The notes under the pieces are model-generated. The model was not told where the DNA came from and made no database searches. It saw nothing but the letters and a program-made list of their open reading frames with translations. From positions 1 to 12,104 of the forward strand of contig DQAM01000356.1 in NCBI GenBank assembly GCA_003523545.1: 12,104 nt of DNA, read 5' to 3'. This stretch comes from Dysgonomonas sp. GTDB taxonomy: Bacteria > Bacteroidota > Bacteroidia > Bacteroidales > Dysgonomonadaceae. Below, one piece after another: positions 5,942 through 12,104 of this stretch; position 1 is the first letter of the stretch, and each line of letters starts with the position of its first letter. The position numbers and the translations under genes were made by a program.

Positions 5942-6651
5942 GCACAAATGTAACAGTCAGATACAACCGCGGGATGAAGATGTCGGACCTGATAGATGCC
6001 GACTATACCTTACTTTTATTACTAGCCCGGCTCAAATTTTCACTTGGATTCGGGGACAAAAGCGTTGAAGTCGTTTGTGAACAGTACGATTTCGATACGG
6101 ATTGTTTTCTTTTTCTTGCCAATTTCCAGTCCAACCGGTCTATAATGGATGTGGATGAACAATTCAACCAATTACCGCTCGAACCGTTTATCCGTTACCT
6201 CAACTGTTCGCACGAATATTTCCTCGAAAAGAGGCTTCCTAATATACGCCGTAAACTGAAACTTATATTTACCGAAAACGAAAAAGACCTGGAAAATCTT
6301 GTCCTCAAGTTTTTCGACAATTATATGGGTGAAGTCAACGAACACATGAAATACGAAGACAACACGGTCTTTCCTTATGTCCGCCGTTTACTCGAATGTC
6401 CTTGCAGCGACACATATTCCATCGACATATTTGAAGAACGCCACAATGATATCGAAGAGAAAATGGCCGACCTGAAACGCATCCTGATGAAATATGTTTC
6501 GGGGCTGAAAGACCAGACACTCATGACCAATATACTGATGGAACTTTATCAGTCAGAGGAGGAATTGGCGGCTCATACTTTTATAGAAGACCACCTTATA
6601 ATTCCCCGTGTCAAAAACATGGAGAAAGATTGTAATAAGCTTCATCTATAA
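5938..6651 (+). CDS. Hemerythrin-like di-iron protein related to RIC/YtfE/ScdA, CC motif lost
   Basis: The 237-residue protein has a short N-terminal region (about 9-60) resembling the DUF542/ScdA_N domain: MKMSDLIDADY followed by LLARLKFSLGFGDKSVEVVC. Where RIC proteins have CCGG, this one has LGFG. A four-helix hemerythrin-type domain follows at about 85-230. All six di-iron ligands of E. coli YtfE have counterparts at matching spacing: H92, H136, E140, H169, H213 and E217. RIC proteins deliver iron to repair Fe-S clusters after nitric oxide or oxidative damage. Loss of the cysteines suggests a different role, such as sensing oxygen, NO or iron. It is translated from the ATGA overlap with the LuxR gene and is convergent with the broken S41 gene, overlapping its end by 10 bases. 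An alternative is a plain hemerythrin-domain protein without the RIC activity. Confidence 0.88.
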   Translation: MSTNVTVRYNRGMKMSDLIDADYTLLLLLARLKFSLGFGDKSVEVVCEQYDFDTDCFLFLANFQSNRSIMDVDEQFNQLPLEPFIRYLNCSHEYFLEKRLPNIRRKLKLIFTENEKDLENLVLKFFDNYMGEVNEHMKYEDNTVFPYVRRLLECPCSDTYSIDIFEERHNDIEEKMADLKRILMKYVSGLKDQTLMTNILMELYQSEEELAAHTFIEDHLIIPRVKNMEKDCNKLHL

Positions 6652-7352
6652 ATCTCGTTGTATATTTCCCCTACGATATCGAATATCCGGTCATTACCTT
6701 CCAGATGGTCCTGAATATTCATTTCGTAATAATAATCCGGCTCTATACCGTTATCGATCATACGCTCAGGCAGCAATGCTTTACGGGTGCATATCCTGTA
6801 AACAGAATGATGATGGGGTAATCTCCGTACAAGTGGAACTCCAGTAGATCCTCCGGTCGGTGTTCCTACCAGGACTGCTCTACCCGGATTATGCAGCCTG
6901 AGTGGAAATATAAAGTCTTCTGCAGCCGAGTATGTATGCTTACTGGTAAGGATAAATAACGGCTGCCTAAACAATGGAAGATCTTTCTTCACGAATACAT
7001 TAGCAGGCAGTGTATCCATGGCCATATCATTATAATAATCTTTATACTCAGGATAGCCATACCCCATTGCATTGTAATAAGCATGGTTTTTGCGGGTTAC
7101 CGACGGATAAGTCATTAAAGTATCCGTTTCGAGAAAAGCCATCAGCAAGGTATCTGCCTTGGTTTCGAGTCCTCCCGAATTATACCTTAAGTCAAGCACA
7201 AAAAACTCAGTTTTGGCAACCTCATCTCTTATGTTGTTCAACAAGTTAGTTATATTTTGGCCAAAAGAGAAATCGTCTAACCGTAAATAATAATAATCAC
7301 GTCCTTCTTTATCCTTATTTACATATGAAGAAAAGGAAGGTCTGTAACTCAT
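6642..7352 (-). CDS. S41 peptidase, C-terminal catalytic half
   Basis: From the internal Met at 7352, 236 residues can be read. They include FFVLDLRYNSGG (50-61), the oxyanion/substrate strand typical of S41; LTSKHTYSAAEDF (135-147), with nucleophile Ser142; VGTPTGGSTG (162-171); and NGIEPDYYYE (201-210). There is no signal peptide and the His of the N-terminal half is missing. If translated on its own it would stay in the cytoplasm and probably be inactive. The stop TGA lies inside the 3' end of the convergent di-iron gene. Confidence 0.75.
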   Translation of the reverse strand: MSYRPSFSSYVNKDKEGRDYYYLRLDDFSFGQNITNLLNNIRDEVAKTEFFVLDLRYNSGGLETKADTLLMAFLETDTLMTYPSVTRKNHAYYNAMGYGYPEYKDYYNDMAMDTLPANVFVKKDLPLFRQPLFILTSKHTYSAAEDFIFPLRLHNPGRAVLVGTPTGGSTGVPLVRRLPHHHSVYRICTRKALLPERMIDNGIEPDYYYEMNIQDHLEGNDRIFDIVGEIYNEIYR

Positions 7353-7358
7353 ATTGGA

Positions 7359-8024
7359 CTACCTGACGGTTAATATATCCTCTTTCCCCAGTTTCTCTTG
7401 CCTGGCATTGTATTTCAAAAGATAGTTTCCGGTCTCGCCCCCGGGTGTTTCAATTTCTAGCCGGAGGGGTGTATCCGGAGTATCAGACATAGACAGGTAT
7501 ACCAATGCTTTTTTTATCCTGTCCTGCAATGTTCCGCCCGATACGTACGGGATAACATGTTTATCCATATATTCTTGTGCAGGCATACCGTTCATGGCAA
7601 TTATCCTGCTCCCTAAGGGAATTTGTGTTGCTGCTGACTTTTCAACACTCAGAAAATAATAGCCGCCATCCAAATATTCAATCTCGAAGGGCAGGAAATC
7701 TACATTCAAATACTTGCCTCCCATAAGAAAGTTATCATATCTGATATCCGAATGACCGTCATTAAGTTCTCCGATAAAACGTCTTAATACAAGGTAGTAT
7801 TCTGCATCCGATGTAGTTTTCAGAGACTGTCGAAGGTAATCTACGTATAAACTATCCCAATTAATCACTTTTAAATGCTCCGGTAAATGAAAATTTGCCG
7901 ATGCATCTTTCCATATCTGCGAAATGCAAAGTATTTTCTGTTGATCGGTATAATCTTGTGCCAAAGTTGAACTTCGATGAACCCCTATATAGATTAGTAT
8001 AACCAGCAATATATATTTTCTCAT
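7359..8024 (-). CDS. S41 peptidase, N-terminal half ending at the TAG
   Basis: This 221-residue piece begins with a Sec signal peptide (MRKYILLVILIYIGVHRSST, likely cleaved after Ala22), so the enzyme was exported. Residues 25-100 are an N-terminal helical part ending in LNDGHSDIRY, the DGH(T/S) motif whose His91 is probably the catalytic His of tricorn-type S41 peptidases. Residues 110-205 resemble a PDZ domain (LGSRIIAMNGMPAQEYMD at 137-154). It has no nucleophile and should be inactive alone. An 8-bp inverted repeat (8031-8038 with 8043-8050) lies just upstream of the start. No promoter was recognised. Confidence 0.75.
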   Translation of the reverse strand: MRKYILLVILIYIGVHRSSTLAQDYTDQQKILCISQIWKDASANFHLPEHLKVINWDSLYVDYLRQSLKTTSDAEYYLVLRRFIGELNDGHSDIRYDNFLMGGKYLNVDFLPFEIEYLDGGYYFLSVEKSAATQIPLGSRIIAMNGMPAQEYMDKHVIPYVSGGTLQDRIKKALVYLSMSDTPDTPLRLEIETPGGETGNYLLKYNARQEKLGKEDILTVR

Positions 8025-8191
8025 AACGATATATTTATATTGATAAATATTTTCTAAATAAAAACAAAATTTATACGAAAGTCTTTAACAATCTAAATAC
8101 AATAACCTTAACAAATCAGTTCTATAACACATTGTAAAGATTTTATACAATCCTTAATAAGATTATTTTACACTATATCCAATAATGAGAA

Positions 8192-8221
8192 AGCCTTAAG
8201 TAATAATTATTACTTAAGGCT
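8192..8221. repeat. Perfect 30-bp palindrome between amylase and S41 genes
   Basis: Bases 8192-8206 are exactly complementary to 8207-8221; each arm begins AGCCTTAAG from its outer end. On the minus strand it follows the amylase stop by 45 bases, and a weak T-rich stretch (TTCTCATTATT) comes next. It may act as the amylase terminator or mRNA 3' end. The absence of a loop and the full two-fold symmetry would also suit a protein-binding site. The remainder of the 8025-8265 gap is AT-rich with nothing else recognised. Confidence 0.75.
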
Positions 8222-8265
8222 CATACTTGCTGCAATCAAGCCGCTGTCCGGTAATGATAAATTGG

Positions 8266-9714
8266 TTATTTATCCTTTTTTACCCAGACAGCCAGATTAC
8301 CTCCCTCTACCATAAATTCACCATTTCCTTCATCATCTATCGTAACTTCATCTTTTATGTTGCCGGTAAATTCGTACCAGACTTCACCGCTGCGTTCTTT
8401 ACCTACATTCATCACTTTACTACCGTCTTCACCATTCGACATAAGGAATGCAAGACCCGACCCCGGATGTTCCTTATCACCCGTACGCACAAATCCTACC
8501 GTATTCGGATGGTCGAAATAATCGTGTTGGTCGCCGTAAGCATATGTGTGGCGCGCTTCGAGCAGCATATTTATAATCAGGCTGTGGGGAGATTCATTAT
8601 CTCCTATCCTGTAATAATCTCCATAAAAAACACAGGGATATCCTTCTTTCATGAGAAGTATCAGTCCGTAAGCCAAAGGCTTGAACCAGCTCTCTACCTG
8701 CGATTCGAGCGAACTTCCCCATTGTGAATCATGATTATCGACAAATGTTACGGACAACTCGGGGTGATGGGTTACCAAAGCATCCGTCATCAGTTTCTGC
8801 ATATCATAATCACGTCCTTTTTTAGAAGCGGAATACATATTATAATGTAAGGGCACATCAAACAGGTCTGTTTTATACTTCACTGCCGCCAGATATTCAT
8901 TAAGATCATTGATGTCTTTTTTCCAGTATTCACCAACGGCATAAAACTCCTGCCCTCTTTCTTCCCGTACAGCATCCAGAAACTCTTTTATATACTGGTC
9001 GTTGATATGCTTGATGGCATCCAGGCGCATACCGTCCAGATTAAGCTCATTGGCAACCCACTTACCCCATTTTTTCATTTCCTTTACTACTTCGGGATGG
9101 TCGAAGTCGATATCGGCATACATCAGGTAATCGTAATTACCGTTTTCGCCGTCTACACCATCGGCCCAGGACTTTCCTTCGCCCTGTATTTCATATATTG
9201 CCGTTTTGCCGTTCGCCTGGTTGAAATCTGTTCCCGTAAAATGAAACCAATGCCATTCGAAATCCGAATATTTTCCTTTACGTCCTGGGAAGTTGAATCC
9301 CGTCCAGCCTTCTATCTCATAAGGCTCCGATTTAGGAGCGTCCCTGTTATTCGGATCTACTTCTATGGCCAGGAATTTTTCGGTATAATCGGCTCCGGCT
9401 TTATGGTTCATTACCGCATCGAAATATACCGATATATCATATTTGTGTAGTTCTTCGATCGCCTCTTTCAGTTCTTCCTTTGTACCATATTTGGTACGGA
9501 CTGTATCTTTCTGGTCGAATTCTCCTAAATCGTACAGATCGTATATGCCGTAACCGACATCATTCGTTCCGGTACCTTTACATGCAGGGGGAATCCATAC
9601 TGAAGTAATTCCTATTTCCTGCAAATGCTTTGCATCCTCTTTGAGTTGTTTCCAAAAATTACCGTCTTCGGGCAGGTTCCACTCAAAGTACTGCATCATT
9701 ACTCCGTTTTTCAT
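8266..9714 (-). CDS. Cytoplasmic alpha-amylase, GH13 (subfamily 5 type)
   Basis: This 482-residue protein hydrolyses internal alpha-1,4 bonds of starch- or glycogen-like glucans. It lacks a signal peptide (starts MKNGVMMQYFEW), so it acts inside the cell, like E. coli AmyA. The opening motif and length match the Bacillus liquefying amylase/AmyA group. Conserved regions are region I DAVMNH (99-104), region II GMRLDAIKH (228-236) with nucleophile D232, region III GEYW (261-264) with acid/base E262, and region IV FVDNHD (324-329) with D329. The positions differ by one from those of B. licheniformis amylase. Domain B (about 105-205) and the C-terminal beta domain (about 395-482) are complete. No sus-type transporter or other glycoside hydrolase gene is adjacent. 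A role in turnover of stored glycogen or imported maltodextrin is inferred. No promoter box was recognised. Confidence 0.95.
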   Translation of the reverse strand: MKNGVMMQYFEWNLPEDGNFWKQLKEDAKHLQEIGITSVWIPPACKGTGTNDVGYGIYDLYDLGEFDQKDTVRTKYGTKEELKEAIEELHKYDISVYFDAVMNHKAGADYTEKFLAIEVDPNNRDAPKSEPYEIEGWTGFNFPGRKGKYSDFEWHWFHFTGTDFNQANGKTAIYEIQGEGKSWADGVDGENGNYDYLMYADIDFDHPEVVKEMKKWGKWVANELNLDGMRLDAIKHINDQYIKEFLDAVREERGQEFYAVGEYWKKDINDLNEYLAAVKYKTDLFDVPLHYNMYSASKKGRDYDMQKLMTDALVTHHPELSVTFVDNHDSQWGSSLESQVESWFKPLAYGLILLMKEGYPCVFYGDYYRIGDNESPHSLIINMLLEARHTYAYGDQHDYFDHPNTVGFVRTGDKEHPGSGLAFLMSNGEDGSKVMNVGKERSGEVWYEFTGNIKDEVTIDDEGNGEFMVEGGNLAVWVKKDK

Positions 9715-10001
9715 ATTTATTTTTTTTATGTGATTGTATTAAGATAATGCGATCTTTTCTGAAACTATATTCATCCACTTCATGCAGATATACAGGCCTT
9801 TGATATTTTCCAGTCTATCCTCCGCTTTATCTAAGCTAGATTCAAACATCCAAACCGAAATATTTGTTCAACTTTTTTTATTTTTTATTGCATTCTAATA
9901 TAGTATACTTATAGCCTATAGATATTTTTATCTAAACAAAACGGCTTCTTAATCTGTTGATTTATAAACATATTAAAATTTATTAATTCACTAATAAAAC
10001 A

Positions 10002-10409
10002 ATGGTCATAAATAAAGAGGTAAATATTGGATTACTCATATTGAGAATAGGAGTAGGAGGATTAATGTTGTTGCACGGCATTTATAAGTTATTTAACGGG
10101 ATCGGTGCCATAGAACAGCAAATAATAGACATGGGTATGCCGGCATTTTTTGCATATGGAGTATATATAGGTGAAGTGTTAGCTCCGATACTGATAATTA
10201 TCGGCTTGGCAGCACGTCCGGCGGCCTTGGTTTTGGCTACAAACTGTATCGTTGCCATGCTGATGGTACATAGCGCAGACATATTCTCCCTGAATGCACA
10301 AGGCGGATGGAGTGTCGAACTTCTGGGATTGTATTTATTCGGCTCCATTACCCTCATATTTACCGGAGCCGGCAGATATGCGGTAAGCCATAAGTATTGG
10401 TGGGATTAA
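10002..10409 (+). CDS. DoxX-family membrane protein
   Basis: The protein is 135 residues with four predicted transmembrane helices, at about 9-30, 52-70, 73-91 and 106-122. It shows DoxX-family features: LRIGVGGLMLLHGIYKL at 14-30 and GEVLAPILIIIGLAARPAAL at 57-76. The C-terminal part WSVELLGLYLFGSITLIFTG places a further helix before a short basic tail. DoxX proteins are inner-membrane proteins linked in some organisms to redox or thiosulfate metabolism, but the biochemical role of this subfamily is not known. The upstream 9715-10001 gap holds no clear promoter box. The gene is convergent with the VOC gene, and a shared hairpin terminator follows it. Confidence 0.88.
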   Translation: MVINKEVNIGLLILRIGVGGLMLLHGIYKLFNGIGAIEQQIIDMGMPAFFAYGVYIGEVLAPILIIIGLAARPAALVLATNCIVAMLMVHSADIFSLNAQGGWSVELLGLYLFGSITLIFTGAGRYAVSHKYWWD

Positions 10410-10431
10410 ATAATTAAGAATAAAAATAATG

Positions 10432-10462
10432 AAAGGGGCAGTAATAACATCTGCCCCTTTTT
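10432..10462 (+). terminator. Terminator between the DoxX and VOC genes
   Basis: AAAGGGGCAG (10432-10441) pairs perfectly with CTGCCCCTTT (10451-10460) across a 9-base loop, ending in five T (10458-10462). It lies 22 bases after the DoxX stop codon. On the minus strand, six bases after the VOC stop codon, the same stem is followed by a weaker T-rich stretch, so it may serve both genes. Confidence 0.88.
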
Positions 10463-10468
10463 CAATTT

Positions 10469-10837
10469 CTAATTATCGGAATACAATCCGAGACGATTTC
10501 CTTCACAATCTTGAAAAACACAAAAATATCCCCTGTTATCAGCCTCTATTTTTGTCTTCTCGATAATGATTTTCCCTCCTTTTTCTTCTATTTTACTTAT
10601 CGCCGACTGCATATCGTCACAATTCAGACTAAGCAGTGTGCCGCCGGGACAAGGTTTGAAGCCCTCCGCCCAGGATATAGCACCGGGACAAACACCTTCT
10701 TCATCGGGGAAAAACGCCATTTTTTCACTTTCACAGTCCATCACGGTCAATTCTACTCCTAAAACGGCTCCGTAAAAATCTACAGCACGTTCAAAGTCTA
10801 CACAAGGAATTTCAAAAAATGCCACAAGTCTTTTCAT
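10469..10837 (-). CDS. VOC-superfamily (glyoxalase/bleomycin-resistance-like) protein
   Basis: The 122-residue protein begins MKRLVAFFEIPCVDFERAVD, and continues FYGAVLG and MAFFPDEEGVCPGAI. It ends with YFCVFQDCEGNRLGLYSDN. These are the paired beta-alpha-beta-beta-beta units of the VOC fold, with metal-ligand-like positions at E9 in the first unit, but no full set of ligands I can assign with certainty. The reaction is unknown. Upstream in-frame codons extend to 11041 inside the AraC gene, but the -7 box at 10878-10885 and the family-typical start fix the ATG at 10837. It lies 85 bases after the AraC stop codon on the same strand, so the two may share regulation. Confidence 0.85.
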   Translation of the reverse strand: MKRLVAFFEIPCVDFERAVDFYGAVLGVELTVMDCESEKMAFFPDEEGVCPGAISWAEGFKPCPGGTLLSLNCDDMQSAISKIEEKGGKIIIEKTKIEADNRGYFCVFQDCEGNRLGLYSDN

Positions 10838-10877
10838 AATTTCTTTCTTTTCTGGATTAACACTAAAGTTTCTTTTA

Positions 10878-10885
10878 CAAAAGTA
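10878..10885 (-). promoter_or_regulatory. Putative -7 box for the VOC gene
   Basis: The minus strand reads TACTTTTG, matching TAnnTTTG, 40 bases before the ATG. A TTTG further upstream (complement of 10898-10901) is too close to be a standard -33 box. It suggests the VOC gene can be transcribed apart from the AraC gene. Confidence 0.45.
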
Positions 10886-10922
10886 GGCAGTCATCCACAA
10901 ACAGGCTTGTATAAAAAGGACA

Positions 10923-11729
10923 TTATCGCAGGGTAGAAAAATAATCCGAATAAGGCGGGCAGACAGAAATAAGTTCGGCCGGGGTATAGCCTGCAAAAGC
11001 TTTAAATTCTCGAATAAGATGCGGTTGGTCGTAATAACCACTTTCGAAAGCCAGCCGGGTCAGGTTAAAGTCAGTGTGTGTCTGCATGAGGTACAAGGCT
11101 CTCTGAAAACGTATGACACGGCTGAATTCCTTCGGACGGGCACCTACATATCCCGCAAATATCCTTCCGAATTGCTTGTAACTCAGGCAGGCGGTATCTG
11201 CCAGGCTTTGTATGCTGGCCTGCGGATTTACATTAATCCGGTTAATTACAGCCGACATTCTTTTGTAATTGTAATCGGCGGTGCGGTTTAGTTTTTTCAT
11301 CAGATAATCTTCTATATAACTTATGCATAGCATTCGATCCGGTTCGTCCTGAATCCTTTTTTGTAAATCGTCCAGCAAAACATTCTCCATATCCTCTACA
11401 GGTACTGAGTCGTTATAGAATTCATTTACCGGAACAGAAAAAAAGGGCTTAGCCCCGAAAGGCTGGAATACAACCACGAGCATCTCCGTGGTTCCGCTGG
11501 TTATAAGATTTGTATACCCGTCGGAAAGCCCGCATATAAAATTGCGGGGCTGGTAATCCTGCCGATTTTCGGAAAACAGGAGGTTCGCTTTATGGAATAT
11601 CATACTTATACAGCCGGTAGGTATGATACGCTCAGTGCCGGGTTGATTACTTTCTGTCCTGAGGTACCAATAATACCGGATATAGGGTGCAAGAGCCGGC
11701 GATGGATATATTATATCGAAAATTTCCAC
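10923..11729 (-). CDS. AraC-family transcriptional regulator
   Basis: This 268-residue regulator has an N-terminal sensing region (about 1-130; YPSPALAPYIRYYWYLRT at 8-25 and IIPTGCISMIFH at 35-46 are typical of the DUF6597-type N-terminus) and a C-terminal AraC DNA-binding domain at about 155-256. The two helix-turn-helix units are seen in SIQSLADTACLSYKQFGRIF (172-191) and LTRLAFESGYYDQPHLIREF (223-242), followed by the conserved GYTPAEL (247-253). The ligand is unknown. The gene lies directly upstream of the VOC gene on the same strand, which is a plausible target. It has its own -7 box close to the start. Confidence 0.9.
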   Translation of the reverse strand: MEIFDIIYPSPALAPYIRYYWYLRTESNQPGTERIIPTGCISMIFHKANLLFSENRQDYQPRNFICGLSDGYTNLITSGTTEMLVVVFQPFGAKPFFSVPVNEFYNDSVPVEDMENVLLDDLQKRIQDEPDRMLCISYIEDYLMKKLNRTADYNYKRMSAVINRINVNPQASIQSLADTACLSYKQFGRIFAGYVGARPKEFSRVIRFQRALYLMQTHTDFNLTRLAFESGYYDQPHLIREFKAFAGYTPAELISVCPPYSDYFSTLR

Positions 11730-11751
11730 TAATGAATATTTATTTCTTATT

Positions 11752-11759
11752 CAAAGATA
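11752..11759 (-). promoter_or_regulatory. Putative -7 box for the AraC gene
   Basis: The minus strand reads TATCTTTG, matching TAnnTTTG and identical to the box before pgk. It lies 23 bases before the ATG at 11729, giving a short leader of about 16 nt. A small inverted repeat, ACAAT/ATTGT (11771-11784), sits where the -33 region should be and might be an operator. Confidence 0.5.
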
Positions 11760-11784
11760 TATTTTTACCCACAATATTCATTGT

Positions 11785-12104
11785 ATTAAACGGACATTAT
11801 ATAAATGATAAAACTTAAAAATATAAGCTGCAACCGTTTTTAGATGACAGTGAGAAAATGACTCAGGATAAAATAGATATAATACTAAATAAAAAATCTA
11901 AAAAGGAAGGAATCATAAAAAAGAGACCGGACTAAGTCAATTATATAAAGCATAAATATCAAGCCGCATAGTTATTTGATAATAGATAGAAGTAAGTATT
12001 TAGTGGGTTTATATAAACAAAAGCAAGTTGAGAAGAAAAAATAAAAAGGCCGTGGATTTATCTGATACATCCTGCTAACGTCCACCTCCTATCTATCATC
12101 ATAT
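11785..12104. other. AT-rich right edge, no gene supported
   Basis: Nothing in this stretch is long or distinctive enough to call. The best reading frame is 11858-11935 on the plus strand (25 codons, MTQDKIDIILNKKSKKEGII then KKRPD). It is lysine-rich, has no promoter, and is probably either chance or the remnant of a longer gene: the frame stays open upstream to about 11818. The last 70 bases become less AT-rich and may belong to a feature beyond the window. Confidence 0.4.

Larger units (their letters stand above)
6642..8024 (-). pseudogene. S41 peptidase gene interrupted by one in-frame TAG
   Basis: The two reading frames at 7359-8024 and 6642-7352 lie in the same frame, separated only by a TAG (7359-7361) and two sense codons (TCC AAT). 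Read through, they give one S41-family peptidase of about 460 residues, a normal full length, with signal peptide, PDZ-like region and catalytic core in order. A single C-to-T change of a CAG (Gln) codon would explain the stop. The rest of the frame is open with intact motifs, so the lesion is recent, or else is a sequencing error or a readthrough site. Confidence 0.8.

Noticed and set aside
7359..7361. TAG as pyrrolysine or genome-wide recoding
   Set aside because: No Bacteroidota use pyrrolysine routinely, and no other gene in the window has an internal TAG, so nothing suggests recoding here; a nonsense mutation is simpler.
8266..10409. A polysaccharide utilisation locus around the amylase
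   Set aside because: There is no SusC/SusD pair, no other glycoside hydrolase and no signal peptide on the amylase.
10838..11041. 68-residue N-terminal extension of the VOC protein
   Set aside because: It overlaps the AraC gene, is unlike any VOC sequence, and the family-typical start MKRLVAFFEIP with a -7 box upstream fits better.
11858..11935. 25-codon lysine-rich reading frame as a real gene
   Set aside because: Too short, with no promoter, ribosome site or recognisable family; kept only as a note in the right-edge entry.

Overview
The window reads as a chromosomal segment of a member of the Bacteroidota, probably order Bacteroidales. The family is not resolved; a Dysgonomonas- or Parabacteroides-like genome would fit. 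Evidence: AT-rich intergenic DNA, several -7 boxes of the Bacteroidetes form TAnnTTTG (upstream of pgk, the XRE-cupin gene, a small lipoprotein, the M49 peptidase, the VOC gene and the AraC gene), no strong Shine-Dalgarno sequences, abundant lipoproteins, and protein types common in gut Bacteroidales.

Left part (1-2302): the first 38 codons of phosphoglycerate kinase on the minus strand; a Nudix hydrolase and, upstream of it on the same strand, an XRE-cupin regulator (probably one operon); then, divergently, a small lipoprotein of unknown function closed by a clean intrinsic terminator.

Middle (2303-6651): a structured non-coding stretch; a complete secreted M49 dipeptidyl peptidase III lipoprotein with all zinc ligands; a 575-base gap rich in repeats (two related tandem hairpins, a 183-bp MITE-like element with 20-bp terminal inverted repeats, a minus-strand terminator hairpin and a motif shared with the gap before the peptidase). 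It is followed by a two-gene operon in which a LuxR-type regulator with a degenerate receiver domain overlaps, by ATGA, a six-ligand di-iron protein related to YtfE/RIC/ScdA that has lost the family's CC motif. A 9-bp inverted repeat overlaps the putative -33 box of this operon. This pair is the best candidate for an undescribed sensing module.

Right part (6642-12104): an S41 peptidase gene (minus) broken by one in-frame TAG and convergent with the di-iron gene; a 30-bp perfect palindrome; an intact cytoplasmic GH13 alpha-amylase (minus); a DoxX-family membrane protein (plus) converging on a VOC/glyoxalase-like protein (minus) across a shared terminator; an AraC-type regulator (minus) just upstream of the VOC gene; and a gene-poor AT-rich right edge. 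Most genes look like ordinary housekeeping or accessory functions. No phage, integrase, CRISPR, tRNA or rRNA was recognised.
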